Shown one piece after another: positions 14,360 through 21,541 of a stretch of DNA of 22,512 bases. Numbering within the stretch: the stretch's first letter is position 1; every line of letters begins with the position of its first letter. This DNA comes from an uncultured Bacteroidales bacterium (GTDB lineage Bacteria; Bacteroidota; Bacteroidia; Bacteroidales; Muribaculaceae), in the NCBI GenBank assembly GCA_900549375.1, contig URNY01000024.1:1-22512 (forward strand). Direction: 5' to 3'. A program made the position numbers and the translations under genes. Under the pieces are notes generated by a model. It was not told the DNA's origin and searched no databases. It was given only the letters and a program-made list of their open reading frames with translations.

Positions 14360-14749
14360 TTATGGTTCTATCAATGGATATATTTGCATCAATCCCTTGA
14401 CCAATGTTGAATTCACTTTCTTGTTGCGAACGTCCTCGACATTCTCAAATCCTTTGAAGCTGACAGCACTTTTATAAACGGGGAAATCAGAACCTTTTGA
14501 TTCTACATTCTCCCATTGCATCGCTCTGAGATTCTCAATATTATCATCTCCCCCCAGCTCTACCGGATAGACATAATCGACATCCCATCCGAAATTCGAA
14601 TCTTTCATTCCATATTGGGACCGTGCTATAACGGCACCACAGGCGTCTTTACGGAAAAGACTTGAATCAAGACCTTCCATTTCCGCGGCCCTGTTCCAAA
14701 TTGATTCCACCATTTCCGGAGCGAAATTTCGGATATGCTCTTCTTCCAT
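14360..14749 (-). CDS. Small HNH-nuclease-fold protein with substituted catalytic His
   Basis: A 129-residue soluble protein. The core reads K-D-A-C-G-A (34-39), Y-G (46-47), G-W-D-V-D-Y-V-Y-P-V (54-63), G-G-D-D-N-I-E-N-L (66-74), then W-E-N-V-E-S-K-G (79-86). This follows the short HNH proteins of Bacteroidales (D-x-C-G-A, W-E-I-D-H-I-x-P, G-G-x-D-x-x-x-N-L, N-x-x-K-G). The His expected after D58 is Tyr59, so DNA cleavage may be lost or changed. The ATG at 14749 is the first in frame. The gene lies 54 bases after pseI and 49 before the PIN-like gene, and has no obvious role in polysaccharide synthesis. Confidence 0.75.
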   Translation of the reverse strand: MEEEHIRNFAPEMVESIWNRAAEMEGLDSSLFRKDACGAVIARSQYGMKDSNFGWDVDYVYPVELGGDDNIENLRAMQWENVESKGSDFPVYKSAVSFKGFENVEDVRNKKVNSTLVKGLMQIYPLIEP

Positions 14750-14803
14750 AATTCTTGGGATTTTTTACGCGAAGTTGTATTTTTACATACTCTCAGTTAT
14801 TTT

Positions 14804-15823
14804 TTATATGCTAACTCTATCCAAATCTTCAAGTCGGAGGCGGGAGCCGAATTCAAGGTCGCGGAGGGCATGTTTCCCGAGCACCTCGTTGTAATGGCGG
14901 GGATGAAGTCCGAAACCGGGTCGCACACAACGAATGTTCTCGCGAGTTATCTCTTCGCCTGCTTTTATATCTTTGCTTACATAAAGAGAACGTCCCGTCT
15001 GACGGGATTTTTTCTGACGCTCCGTGAGTTCAAAAGATATAGTACCCAAAGAACTTTCAGCGGCGCGGATATCTTTTACCATTTGCGCAAATTCTTCCTT
15101 GTTCATCGAGAATCCTGAATCGGCTCCTCCGATCGATCGGTCAAGTATAAAATGCTTCTCAACAGCCGTTGCTCCCAACGCCACTGCCACTGTAGGCACT
15201 AAAGAACCCATCGAATGATCCGAAAGGCCTACCTTTACGCCAAACCGTTCGCGCATGGCCGGGATCATCGCAAGATTTGCATCCTCGATTCTTGCCGGAT
15301 ATTCGGAAGTGCATTTTAGAAGAGTGATGTCCTCGTTTCCCACTTCATGACAAACATCTATAGCTTCCCTTATCTCTTGTTCCGTAGCAATTCCTGTCGA
15401 CATTATCACGGGCTTTCCTTTGGAAGCGGCATAGCGGATAAGTTCCGTATCCATGATTTCGAACGATGCTATCTTATAGATAGGATTACCAAGAGACTCA
15501 AGCAAATCCACTGCCGTATTATCGAACGGCGTGGAAAACATAACGACTCCTTCCTCTTCTGCTACCTTAAACAATTCCTCATGCCATTCCCAAGGGGTAT
15601 AGGCTTCTTTGTAAAGATCGTAATAGCAATACCCATCCCACAAGCCACCTTTCAATACAAAATCATCCTTACGGCAGTTGAGTGTAAGCGTATCGGCGGT
15701 ATATGTCTGAATCTTGACAGCATCAACTCCTATCGAAGCGGCTGCCTTTATGGAATCTATCGCGGTTTGTAAATTATGATTATGGTTTGCGGAAAGTTCC
15801 GCTATTATAAATGTCTTTGACAT
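14804..15823 (-). CDS. pseI: Pseudaminic acid synthase
   Basis: A 339-residue NeuB-family enzyme that condenses a 6-deoxy-2,4-diacetamido hexose with phosphoenolpyruvate to give a nine-carbon nonulosonic acid. The start FIIAELSANHNHNL has the L-S-A-N-H-N form typical of PseI rather than the V-N-H-N form of NeuB. LYKEAYTPWEWHEELF and MFSTPFDNTAVDLLE (barrel strands), LLKCTSEYPA and GLSDHS follow. The C-terminal SAF domain is visible from about 275 (SLYVSKDIKAGEEITRENIR). The start ATG is 8 bases after the pseG stop. It is the last clear sugar-synthesis gene before the HNH/PIN-like pair. Confidence 0.93.
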   Translation of the reverse strand: MSKTFIIAELSANHNHNLQTAIDSIKAAASIGVDAVKIQTYTADTLTLNCRKDDFVLKGGLWDGYCYYDLYKEAYTPWEWHEELFKVAEEEGVVMFSTPFDNTAVDLLESLGNPIYKIASFEIMDTELIRYAASKGKPVIMSTGIATEQEIREAIDVCHEVGNEDITLLKCTSEYPARIEDANLAMIPAMRERFGVKVGLSDHSMGSLVPTVAVALGATAVEKHFILDRSIGGADSGFSMNKEEFAQMVKDIRAAESSLGTISFELTERQKKSRQTGRSLYVSKDIKAGEEITRENIRCVRPGFGLHPRHYNEVLGKHALRDLEFGSRLRLEDLDRVSI

Positions 15824-15831
15824 ATCGCTCT

Positions 15832-16824
15832 TTAAAGAGATTTGAAAAGTTCTATTGTTTTATTCTTCTGTGACAAAAAATCTATCTCCTTTGATTTTTG
15901 CCAGTTATTTCCTATTATATTGCCCAGTCGATCCTCAATTTTAGAAACATCATCTAAAAGAGAACCTAATCCCGAAAAATAATTATGTTCTACTCCATAA
16001 CGGTAGAACTCCTCCTGATTATCTACATAATATCCCGCAATTACAGGAAGTTTGCGGGAAATCGCCTCAATACAGATCGTGCTTGCAGAAAGCAGTCCGA
16101 CGTCCGCATTATCGAATAGCGTTACGATTCCTTCTGCCGAGAGTCGGCGACGAACTTTCACCCGCGAATCATTTTCTTTTGCAACATTCGCTCCATCTCC
16201 GCATATAACTGTCAATTCCGCCTCGGGAATCACGGAAAGAGACGCTTCTATCATCTTATCGGTCAGATTGAATGCGTCAGCGCCGCCCATTGCCATCACA
16301 ACTCTATTGATCTGAGAGGATGATTTTTTTGTTTTCAACGGCGATAAAAAAGGCTCTCGAAGGAAAGTCCATTCAATACCTCCCGCAAAACGGGTATAAG
16401 GCTCAAGAGAAAAGTCCTCCCTTTTTAACGGACAGACTGTAAAAAGCAGGTCGCATACCATATGATACTGATGCATATCATCGATGCAGACCAATTTGCA
16501 ACCCTTATCTCTTATCGACTGTTGATAAGCTGCGTCATAATAATAATTGTCCAGAACAACTATATCGTCTGAATGGATTTCTTCCAGAAAATTCACATTA
16601 AATTCCTGCAAACTATTCCCGAATACGGGTATTGGCGTACAGATTTTGAGGGTTTCATCCAACTGGTATTCAGACATCTCCCCTCTGTTCTGATCCTCGT
16701 TAAAACTCACAAATTCACAACGAAAATCATCTTTCAGATATCCCGCCAATGCAAGACTCCTGATAAAATGCCCATAGCCTTTGGTTTTGGAGGCGTCAGC
16801 GCGAAATATGATTCTCCGTTTCAT
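15832..16824 (-). CDS. pseG: UDP-sugar hydrolase of pseudaminic acid synthesis
   Basis: A 330-residue GT-B fold protein related to SpsG and PseG. The N-terminal motif IIFRADASKTKGYGHFIRSL is the R-A-D-A-S...G-x-G-H-x-x-R-x-L signature. In the pathway PseG removes UDP from the acetylated 6-deoxy-altrosamine to provide the PseI substrate. Later segments VVMAMGGADAFNLT and LLSASTICIEAISRKLPVIAGYY fit the nucleotide-binding half. The gene overlaps the preceding acetyltransferase gene by 29 bases, which indicates a single transcript and coupled translation. Confidence 0.9.
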   Translation of the reverse strand: MKRRIIFRADASKTKGYGHFIRSLALAGYLKDDFRCEFVSFNEDQNRGEMSEYQLDETLKICTPIPVFGNSLQEFNVNFLEEIHSDDIVVLDNYYYDAAYQQSIRDKGCKLVCIDDMHQYHMVCDLLFTVCPLKREDFSLEPYTRFAGGIEWTFLREPFLSPLKTKKSSSQINRVVMAMGGADAFNLTDKMIEASLSVIPEAELTVICGDGANVAKENDSRVKVRRRLSAEGIVTLFDNADVGLLSASTICIEAISRKLPVIAGYYVDNQEEFYRYGVEHNYFSGLGSLLDDVSKIEDRLGNIIGNNWQKSKEIDFLSQKNKTIELFKSL

Positions 16825-17311
16825 CGAAGCTTAAATTATAGATATTATATCCCTCTTTTGTAAGAGATTGCCGTGCTCCCAATTTTTCCTCCAGCCTATT
16901 GGAACCTATATTGTCGATCTTAACCTTTGTCATTATACCGGGAATACCCCATTCAGATTTAGCATGTTCATAGAACTCCTTCAAGGAATTAAATGCATGA
17001 TTCTGATGGAAGAACAGGGGATTTATAAAAATACCCCTTTCTGGATATGGAGTTTCGGTATAATCGATGTTTACACTTCCAATAATATTCGATGAAAAAT
17101 CTTTTATAATAAAATAATCCTTTTCTGTTTTTGTTGATAGACTTGATACGAATCTTTGATGTTCTTCGAATGGGATTTCTTCGCTATTGACCATCCATTT
17201 AGCCACCAACGGATGATTCCTCATCTGCCAAATCTTTTTAGAATCAGCCTCACTCATTTCAACATAATTGATGAAAATGTATGATATTGTCCGGAATCCG
17301 CGGTGTTTCAT
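16796..17311 (-). CDS. pseH: GNAT acetyltransferase, PseH-like
   Basis: A 171-residue GCN5-type N-acetyltransferase. The segment WQMRNHPLVAKWMVNSEEIP followed by EEHQRFV matches the W-R-N...V...W-M...E-H-x-x-F pattern of PseH and related sugar acetyltransferases. Its expected role is to acetylate the 4-amino group of the UDP sugar made by PseC. Position, just before pseG and pseI, supports this. The start at 17311 follows an 11-bp hairpin by about 15 bases. Its 3' end overlaps pseG by 29 bases. The symbol is by analogy; the acyl group could differ. Confidence 0.8.
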   Translation of the reverse strand: MKHRGFRTISYIFINYVEMSEADSKKIWQMRNHPLVAKWMVNSEEIPFEEHQRFVSSLSTKTEKDYFIIKDFSSNIIGSVNIDYTETPYPERGIFINPLFFHQNHAFNSLKEFYEHAKSEWGIPGIMTKVKIDNIGSNRLEEKLGARQSLTKEGYNIYNLSFDETENHISR

Positions 17312-17325
17312 AAATGTAGCAATAT

Positions 17326-17363
17326 TTCCAAAGAGGAATCTATTTAATGATACCTCTTTGGAA
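17326..17363. promoter_or_regulatory. 11-bp perfect inverted repeat upstream of pseH
   Basis: Arms TTCCAAAGAGG (17326-17336) and CCTCTTTGGAA (17353-17363) surround a 16-base loop. The structure occupies nearly half of the 81-base gap between the aminotransferase stop and the pseH start, ending about 15 bases from the ATG. No T-run follows on the minus strand, so it is more likely an mRNA stability or translation-control hairpin, or a protein-binding site, than a full terminator. Confidence 0.6.
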
Positions 17364-17392
17364 TATTCAGATATTAAAAATTGTTAATCAAT

Positions 17393-18697
17393 TTAATTCA
17401 ATCTCTTGAATCCGGACTGGCAGACGGGACCCTCGAGTGCTTTCATCACATCTTTACCATCTTCAAAGTCCCGTATTTCAGCAAATATCGGATCCAATGC
17501 ATCAAAATATGCATCTATGATTTCCGGAGTGTGGGCAATACATGTGTACATGCTGTTTCCGGCAAGGAAACCTTTCTTCAGCATCTCCTGCGTTATGTAT
17601 GTCTTGTATGCCAGATGATTGGGACTATTGAACGTGAAGCCTGCCAAAGGCGCTATTCCCCACTGATCAATCAGCAAGCCATGTTTGTCGGCAAGTGCCT
17701 GCCATCTCTTCTTATTATTATTCCCGATTTCCGTGATGGTTTCCCACGACTTGACACGTTTCATCTCTGCAAGTGATGCTAATGCTGCTGTGGGGCCGAT
17801 TCTTTCAGTCCAGAAAGTACTGCTGATCCATGAGCCTTGGGCGGCATCCATTATCTCCTTTTTACCGATAACCGCAGCAATTGCATAGCCGTTGCCCATT
17901 GTCTTGCTAAAAATTGTCATATCCGGGTTCACTCCATACTTCATATACAATCCTCCGTATGTCTCTCTGAATCCGCTCGTGCATTCATCAAATATCAGCA
18001 CTATGCCATGCTTTGTGCAGAGATCTCTGACTTTCTGCAAGAAATTGTCTTCCGGGCCAAAATTACGGCAGACCTCCATCTTAACGGCAGCGAGATCATT
18101 GTTGGCAACAATTTCCTCAAGTTCTGCAAAATCATTATAATGGAACGGAATTGAGGTTCCACGCAATTCTTTAGGAACGCCATTAGTGGGTATACCGGGA
18201 AGCAGATGACCTGCGAGCGCATCGGATTCTCCCAAATTCACTGATACATACCAGTCATGCCATCCGTGATAGCCACATATCGCCACTTTGTCCTTGCCGG
18301 TATATGCGCGCGCTATCCTTACGCACATGGAATTGGCTTCGCCGCCTCCGCGCGTATATCTCACGCCCCCTGCCCAAGGATTGAGTTCTATCAGTTTCTC
18401 TGCGAGCCAGACTTCCTCGGGGCAATTCAGGGAGGTCAGGTTTCCATCTCTGACAACCTTTGCCACGGCTTCATCCACAGCATCGTTAGCATAGCCCAAT
18501 GTATTGGTTCCGACTCCCATGAGGAAACAGTCGATATATTCCTTCCCGTCAAGATCCCATACTCTGCATCCTTTGGATTTGCTATAGTAAGCCGGCCAAT
18601 TCTCGGGGAGAAGTTGCTCGGGTCTTTTTGAAAGAAGAGATGTACCTCCGGGTATAAGTGTTTTTGCCTTTTTATATAATTCTTGTCCTTTTCCCAT
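17393..18697 (-). CDS. Class III PLP aminotransferase, GSA-aminotransferase-like
   Basis: A 434-residue fold-type I PLP enzyme. Visible features are the N-terminal LIPGGTSLLSKRPEQLLP, Y-T-R-G-G-G-E-A-N (114-122) in place of the usual T-x-S-G-T-E-A, G-Y-H-G-W-H-D (142-148), the PLP-binding D-E (237-238, in LIFDECTSGFR) and the Schiff-base lysine K265 in TIFSKTMGNGYA. The fold matches glutamate-1-semialdehyde aminomutase, but the operon position argues for a sugar or glycan-modification substrate rather than haem synthesis. It is not part of the textbook Pse pathway, which uses PseC as its only aminotransferase. It may install an extra amino group on the nonulosonate or a precursor. Confidence 0.85.
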   Translation of the reverse strand: MGKGQELYKKAKTLIPGGTSLLSKRPEQLLPENWPAYYSKSKGCRVWDLDGKEYIDCFLMGVGTNTLGYANDAVDEAVAKVVRDGNLTSLNCPEEVWLAEKLIELNPWAGGVRYTRGGGEANSMCVRIARAYTGKDKVAICGYHGWHDWYVSVNLGESDALAGHLLPGIPTNGVPKELRGTSIPFHYNDFAELEEIVANNDLAAVKMEVCRNFGPEDNFLQKVRDLCTKHGIVLIFDECTSGFRETYGGLYMKYGVNPDMTIFSKTMGNGYAIAAVIGKKEIMDAAQGSWISSTFWTERIGPTAALASLAEMKRVKSWETITEIGNNNKKRWQALADKHGLLIDQWGIAPLAGFTFNSPNHLAYKTYITQEMLKKGFLAGNSMYTCIAHTPEIIDAYFDALDPIFAEIRDFEDGKDVMKALEGPVCQSGFKRLN

Positions 18698-18711
18698 TGT
18701 TGTATATTTTT

Positions 18712-18738
18712 TATTTATCTATATTCTATTTATCTATA
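18712..18738. repeat. 12-bp direct repeat at the end of the cytidylyltransferase gene
   Basis: tatttatctata occurs at 18712-18723 and 18727-18738 (15-bp period), spanning the stop codon. It looks like local slippage, and no function is evident. Confidence 0.75.
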
Positions 18739-19502
18739 CGTGAATCGTTTTTTATGGATTTCGCATATCCCTCATTGTTGCCAAAACGACTGTTTATCTC
18801 ATATATATCCTTATGAGATACAAGGAAATTAATATAATCGAGCCAAGGCTTGTCCGGGCCTAAAACTTCAATCAGATTCTTAATCACTTCAAAGTCCTCC
18901 GGCTCGTCAAGAGTGATTCGATAGTCGTTGGCATTGTAATCTCCCGCCGGGTTTTTAAACTTGAAAGATTTGAAAAGAGTGCCGCCACATGCAGTTCCGT
19001 TTTTCCAGATGTAGGGCGTCACATGCTCTCTTTCAGATTTCAAATTTGCTTCTTTATAAGCTCGCTCCAATGCGGAAAATTTAAATACTTCCACATCGAG
19101 TCCATCCGGGAATGATTCCGCATCTGTCGATACATAATCGTAATCCGAATTAATTGCAAATTCAATCAGCTGATCAACAACCTCCGGATCTATCAGTGGG
19201 CAATCCGATGTGAGACGAACCACGTATTCCGGGTTTTCGCCATTTGCTGTTTCGTAAAAGCGGGATAGCACATCATCCACCGAACCTTTATGATAGCCTA
19301 TGCCTAATTTATCCGCTATTTCCACGATAAATTTAGATCCCTCTTCGCCTGTTGTTGCAATCTTCAGTTTATCTATTTTGGAAGATTTAAGAAGACGCCT
19401 CAGATGATATTCCAAAAGAGTGATGCCATTAACCTCTTTCAGTATTTTTGCCGGAAGTCGGGTCGATCCGTATCGTGCCTGAGTTATAGCCAATACTTTC
19501 AT
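18726..19502 (-). CDS. SpsF-type cytidylyltransferase (CMP-nonulosonate synthetase candidate)
   Basis: A 258-residue nucleotidyltransferase of the SpsF/COG1861 type. The signature MKVLAITQARYGSTRLPAK (1-19) has the Q-A-R-x-G-S-T-R-L-P-x-K nucleotide-binding loop. VVRLTSDCPLIDPEVVD (94-110) carries the metal-binding D100, and SEREHVTPYIW is typical of the family. The canonical PseF begins with a different (I-P-A-R-G-G-S-K) loop, so this is a family-level substitute. It most likely couples CMP to the nonulosonic acid made by PseI. The ATG at 19502-19500 is 3 bases from the end of the aldo/keto reductase gene. Confidence 0.85.
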   Translation of the reverse strand: MKVLAITQARYGSTRLPAKILKEVNGITLLEYHLRRLLKSSKIDKLKIATTGEEGSKFIVEIADKLGIGYHKGSVDDVLSRFYETANGENPEYVVRLTSDCPLIDPEVVDQLIEFAINSDYDYVSTDAESFPDGLDVEVFKFSALERAYKEANLKSEREHVTPYIWKNGTACGGTLFKSFKFKNPAGDYNANDYRITLDEPEDFEVIKNLIEVLGPDKPWLDYINFLVSHKDIYEINSRFGNNEGYAKSIKNDSRIDK

Positions 19503-19505
19503 ACT

Positions 19506-20363
19506 TTACCAATTTGACGGATTTAATAACTGTTTGTCCTCAATGTCAATCGATTTTATAAACTCGATATCATTCTCAGTTAAACGTTTATTCGCAATCC
19601 TGATATTATTGTTTAATTGCTCACAATTATCCACTCCTATCAAGACTCCTGAAACGGAAGGATTCGAGAGGATATAATTCAATGCGATCTCTGCTATCGA
19701 AATAGAATGAATGTTACAGTAAGCATGCAATTTGTCGAGTTGCGGCTTCAATGGTCTCAGAGCCGGACTTAAATTCTCCGTATCTTTAAAGAACAGCCCT
19801 TGAAGAAATACACTCCTGATGTGTACAGATACTCCTCGGTTATACAATTCTTCCAGATATGGTTCAAACTTTCTGTCAAATATATTGTATGGCAACTGTA
19901 TTATATCAAAAGGAATCTTATCGTTCAATATCAGGTCAAGCTCCTCTGTGGTATATATGGAAAATCCTATCTTTTCTGTTTTCCCCGATCGCTTCATCTC
20001 GATGAATTCATTCCAAATCTCCGGACGATTTGCATAGATGTCAAAGTGATGTAGCAAATAACCATATAACTTGCTTACATGCAGTGCATTTAAGCTCTCA
20101 GAGAGACGTTCGTGAACAGACCTGCTACCTTTGGGATATTTGGAAATTATCTTAAAGTAAGAATCTCCTTCAAGAACATTCCCTAAAATTTCTTCAGAAT
20201 TTCCATATGCCGCCGATGTATCAAGAGTATCGATTCCAACTGATTTGCATGTGTCGAGAATCTTCTTTATCTCTTCATCCGAAGGTTTGCCGGCCGAATT
20301 GATTCCATATTGGCAACCGAACTGGACAGTGCCGAGAACTAACTTACTCAATAAAGAACTCAT
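19506..20363 (-). CDS. Aldo/keto reductase in the nonulosonate operon
   Basis: A 285-residue (beta/alpha)8 oxidoreductase that uses NAD(P)H. The catalytic tetrad is visible: D48 and Y53 in T-L-D-T-S-A-A-Y-G, K75 in I-I-S-K-Y and H105 or H106 in Y-L-L-H-H-F. The C-terminal IAEIALNYILSNPSVSGVLIGV is the usual AKR cofactor-site region. It lies between pseC (11-base gap) and the cytidylyltransferase (3-base gap), so it should act on a sugar intermediate or on the finished nonulosonate. No canonical Pse step needs a reductase, which hints at a modified product. Confidence 0.85.
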   Translation of the reverse strand: MSSLLSKLVLGTVQFGCQYGINSAGKPSDEEIKKILDTCKSVGIDTLDTSAAYGNSEEILGNVLEGDSYFKIISKYPKGSRSVHERLSESLNALHVSKLYGYLLHHFDIYANRPEIWNEFIEMKRSGKTEKIGFSIYTTEELDLILNDKIPFDIIQLPYNIFDRKFEPYLEELYNRGVSVHIRSVFLQGLFFKDTENLSPALRPLKPQLDKLHAYCNIHSISIAEIALNYILSNPSVSGVLIGVDNCEQLNNNIRIANKRLTENDIEFIKSIDIEDKQLLNPSNW

Positions 20364-20374
20364 ATTCCAAAAAA

Positions 20375-21541
20375 TTACCGTTCGGATATATACTCCTTCA
20401 CTTTTGCGATTACATAATCCTGCTCTTCATCCATGAGGGTGGGGAACATCGGCAGACTCAGACAGTGCTCATAATAATCCTCAACTACCGGAAGATCGCC
20501 GGGCTTATTGCCCAATGCCTGATAATAGGGCATCAGGTGAAGCGGAACATAATGGACCTGCGCATAAACACCTTGCTCATGAAGAAAATCATACAGCCCT
20601 TTGCGGTCTTCGACCTGAATGATGTAAAGATGGAATGCATGGAAAATATCAGAAGCTCGTTTTGGAGTCTTTATTTCTTTGATTCCCTTGAACGCTTCGT
20701 CATATTTCCGAGCTATTTCTTGTCTGCGGGCAAGCCCTGCATCAGCTCTGTCGAGCTGGGAAACGCCGAGTGCGGCCTGAAAATCTGTAAGACGATAATT
20801 GAAGCCTAAATCCTGCATTTCATAATACCATCCTCCATCATTCTTATGAAGTTCCGCAGGATTCTTCGTAATTCCATGAGTGCGGTAATGACAGAGTTTC
20901 TTATACAATTCGGGATTGTCGGTTGTTGCCATACCCCCTTCACCGGTAGCGATATGTTTCACGGGATGAAAAGAGAATATGCTTATGTCGGCAAATTTGC
21001 CGTTACCGCTCTTCTGTTTCCGTCCCTCGGAGTCTGTGAACCAGGCACCGGGCGCATGGCAGGCGTCCTCTATAATCCACATACCGTATTCATCGCAAAG
21101 CTTGCGGAACTCTTCGAGATTATGGGGATATCCTGCAAAGTCAACTATAACAACGCCCTTATATGTTCCCTTAGGGGAAGCTTCCAGAATATTCCGAAGC
21201 TTCTCTATATCCATCAGATATGTCTCAGGATCTATGTCGCAGAATTTAACATCTCCTCCGCAATATCTTATGCAATTGGCACTCGCGGCGAATGTCATCG
21301 GCGTCACTATTACCTTGTCGCCGGTTTTTACACCTAATGCCGTCGCTGCAAGATGCAGGGCGGAAGTGGCATTATTTACCGCCACAGCATATTTCGCTCC
21401 GACATACTTTGCGAATTTCTCTTCGAACTCCTTGATTTTAGGCCCCTGCGTGAGATAATCGCTTTTCAGCGTCTCTGTCACGGCTTTTATGTCATCGTCA
21501 GTTATATTCTGACGGCCATAAGGTATTGGTTTGCGCATCAT
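20375..21541 (-). CDS. pseC: UDP-4-keto sugar 4-aminotransferase, PseC-type
   Basis: A 388-residue DegT/DnrJ/EryC1-family PLP aminotransferase. It begins MMRKPIPYGRQNITDDDIKA and has A-V-N-N-A-T-S-A-L-H-L-A (54-65), I-I-E-D-A-C-H-A-P-G-A (156-166) and the Schiff-base lysine K195 in SFHPVKHIATGEGG. NYRLTDFQAALGVSQL and a C-terminal VHYVPLHLMPYY complete the pattern. It adds the 4-amino group to the PseB product using glutamate. The start ATG overlaps the pseB stop (ATGA), with a second in-frame ATG immediately after. Specificity is inferred from its pairing with PseB. Confidence 0.93.
   Translation of the reverse strand: MMRKPIPYGRQNITDDDIKAVTETLKSDYLTQGPKIKEFEEKFAKYVGAKYAVAVNNATSALHLAATALGVKTGDKVIVTPMTFAASANCIRYCGGDVKFCDIDPETYLMDIEKLRNILEASPKGTYKGVVIVDFAGYPHNLEEFRKLCDEYGMWIIEDACHAPGAWFTDSEGRKQKSGNGKFADISIFSFHPVKHIATGEGGMATTDNPELYKKLCHYRTHGITKNPAELHKNDGGWYYEMQDLGFNYRLTDFQAALGVSQLDRADAGLARRQEIARKYDEAFKGIKEIKTPKRASDIFHAFHLYIIQVEDRKGLYDFLHEQGVYAQVHYVPLHLMPYYQALGNKPGDLPVVEDYYEHCLSLPMFPTLMDEEQDYVIAKVKEYISER

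Noticed and set aside
17393..18697. Assignment as hemL (glutamate-1-semialdehyde aminomutase for haem synthesis)
   Set aside because: The fold is shared, but the gene sits inside a nonulosonate operon and its T-R-G-G-G-E-A-N segment differs from the usual HemL T-x-S-G-T-E-A, so a glycan role is more likely.
20846..21458. Plus-strand frames of about 160 codons opposite pseC
   Set aside because: They lie wholly within the well-supported pseC gene and have no motifs.
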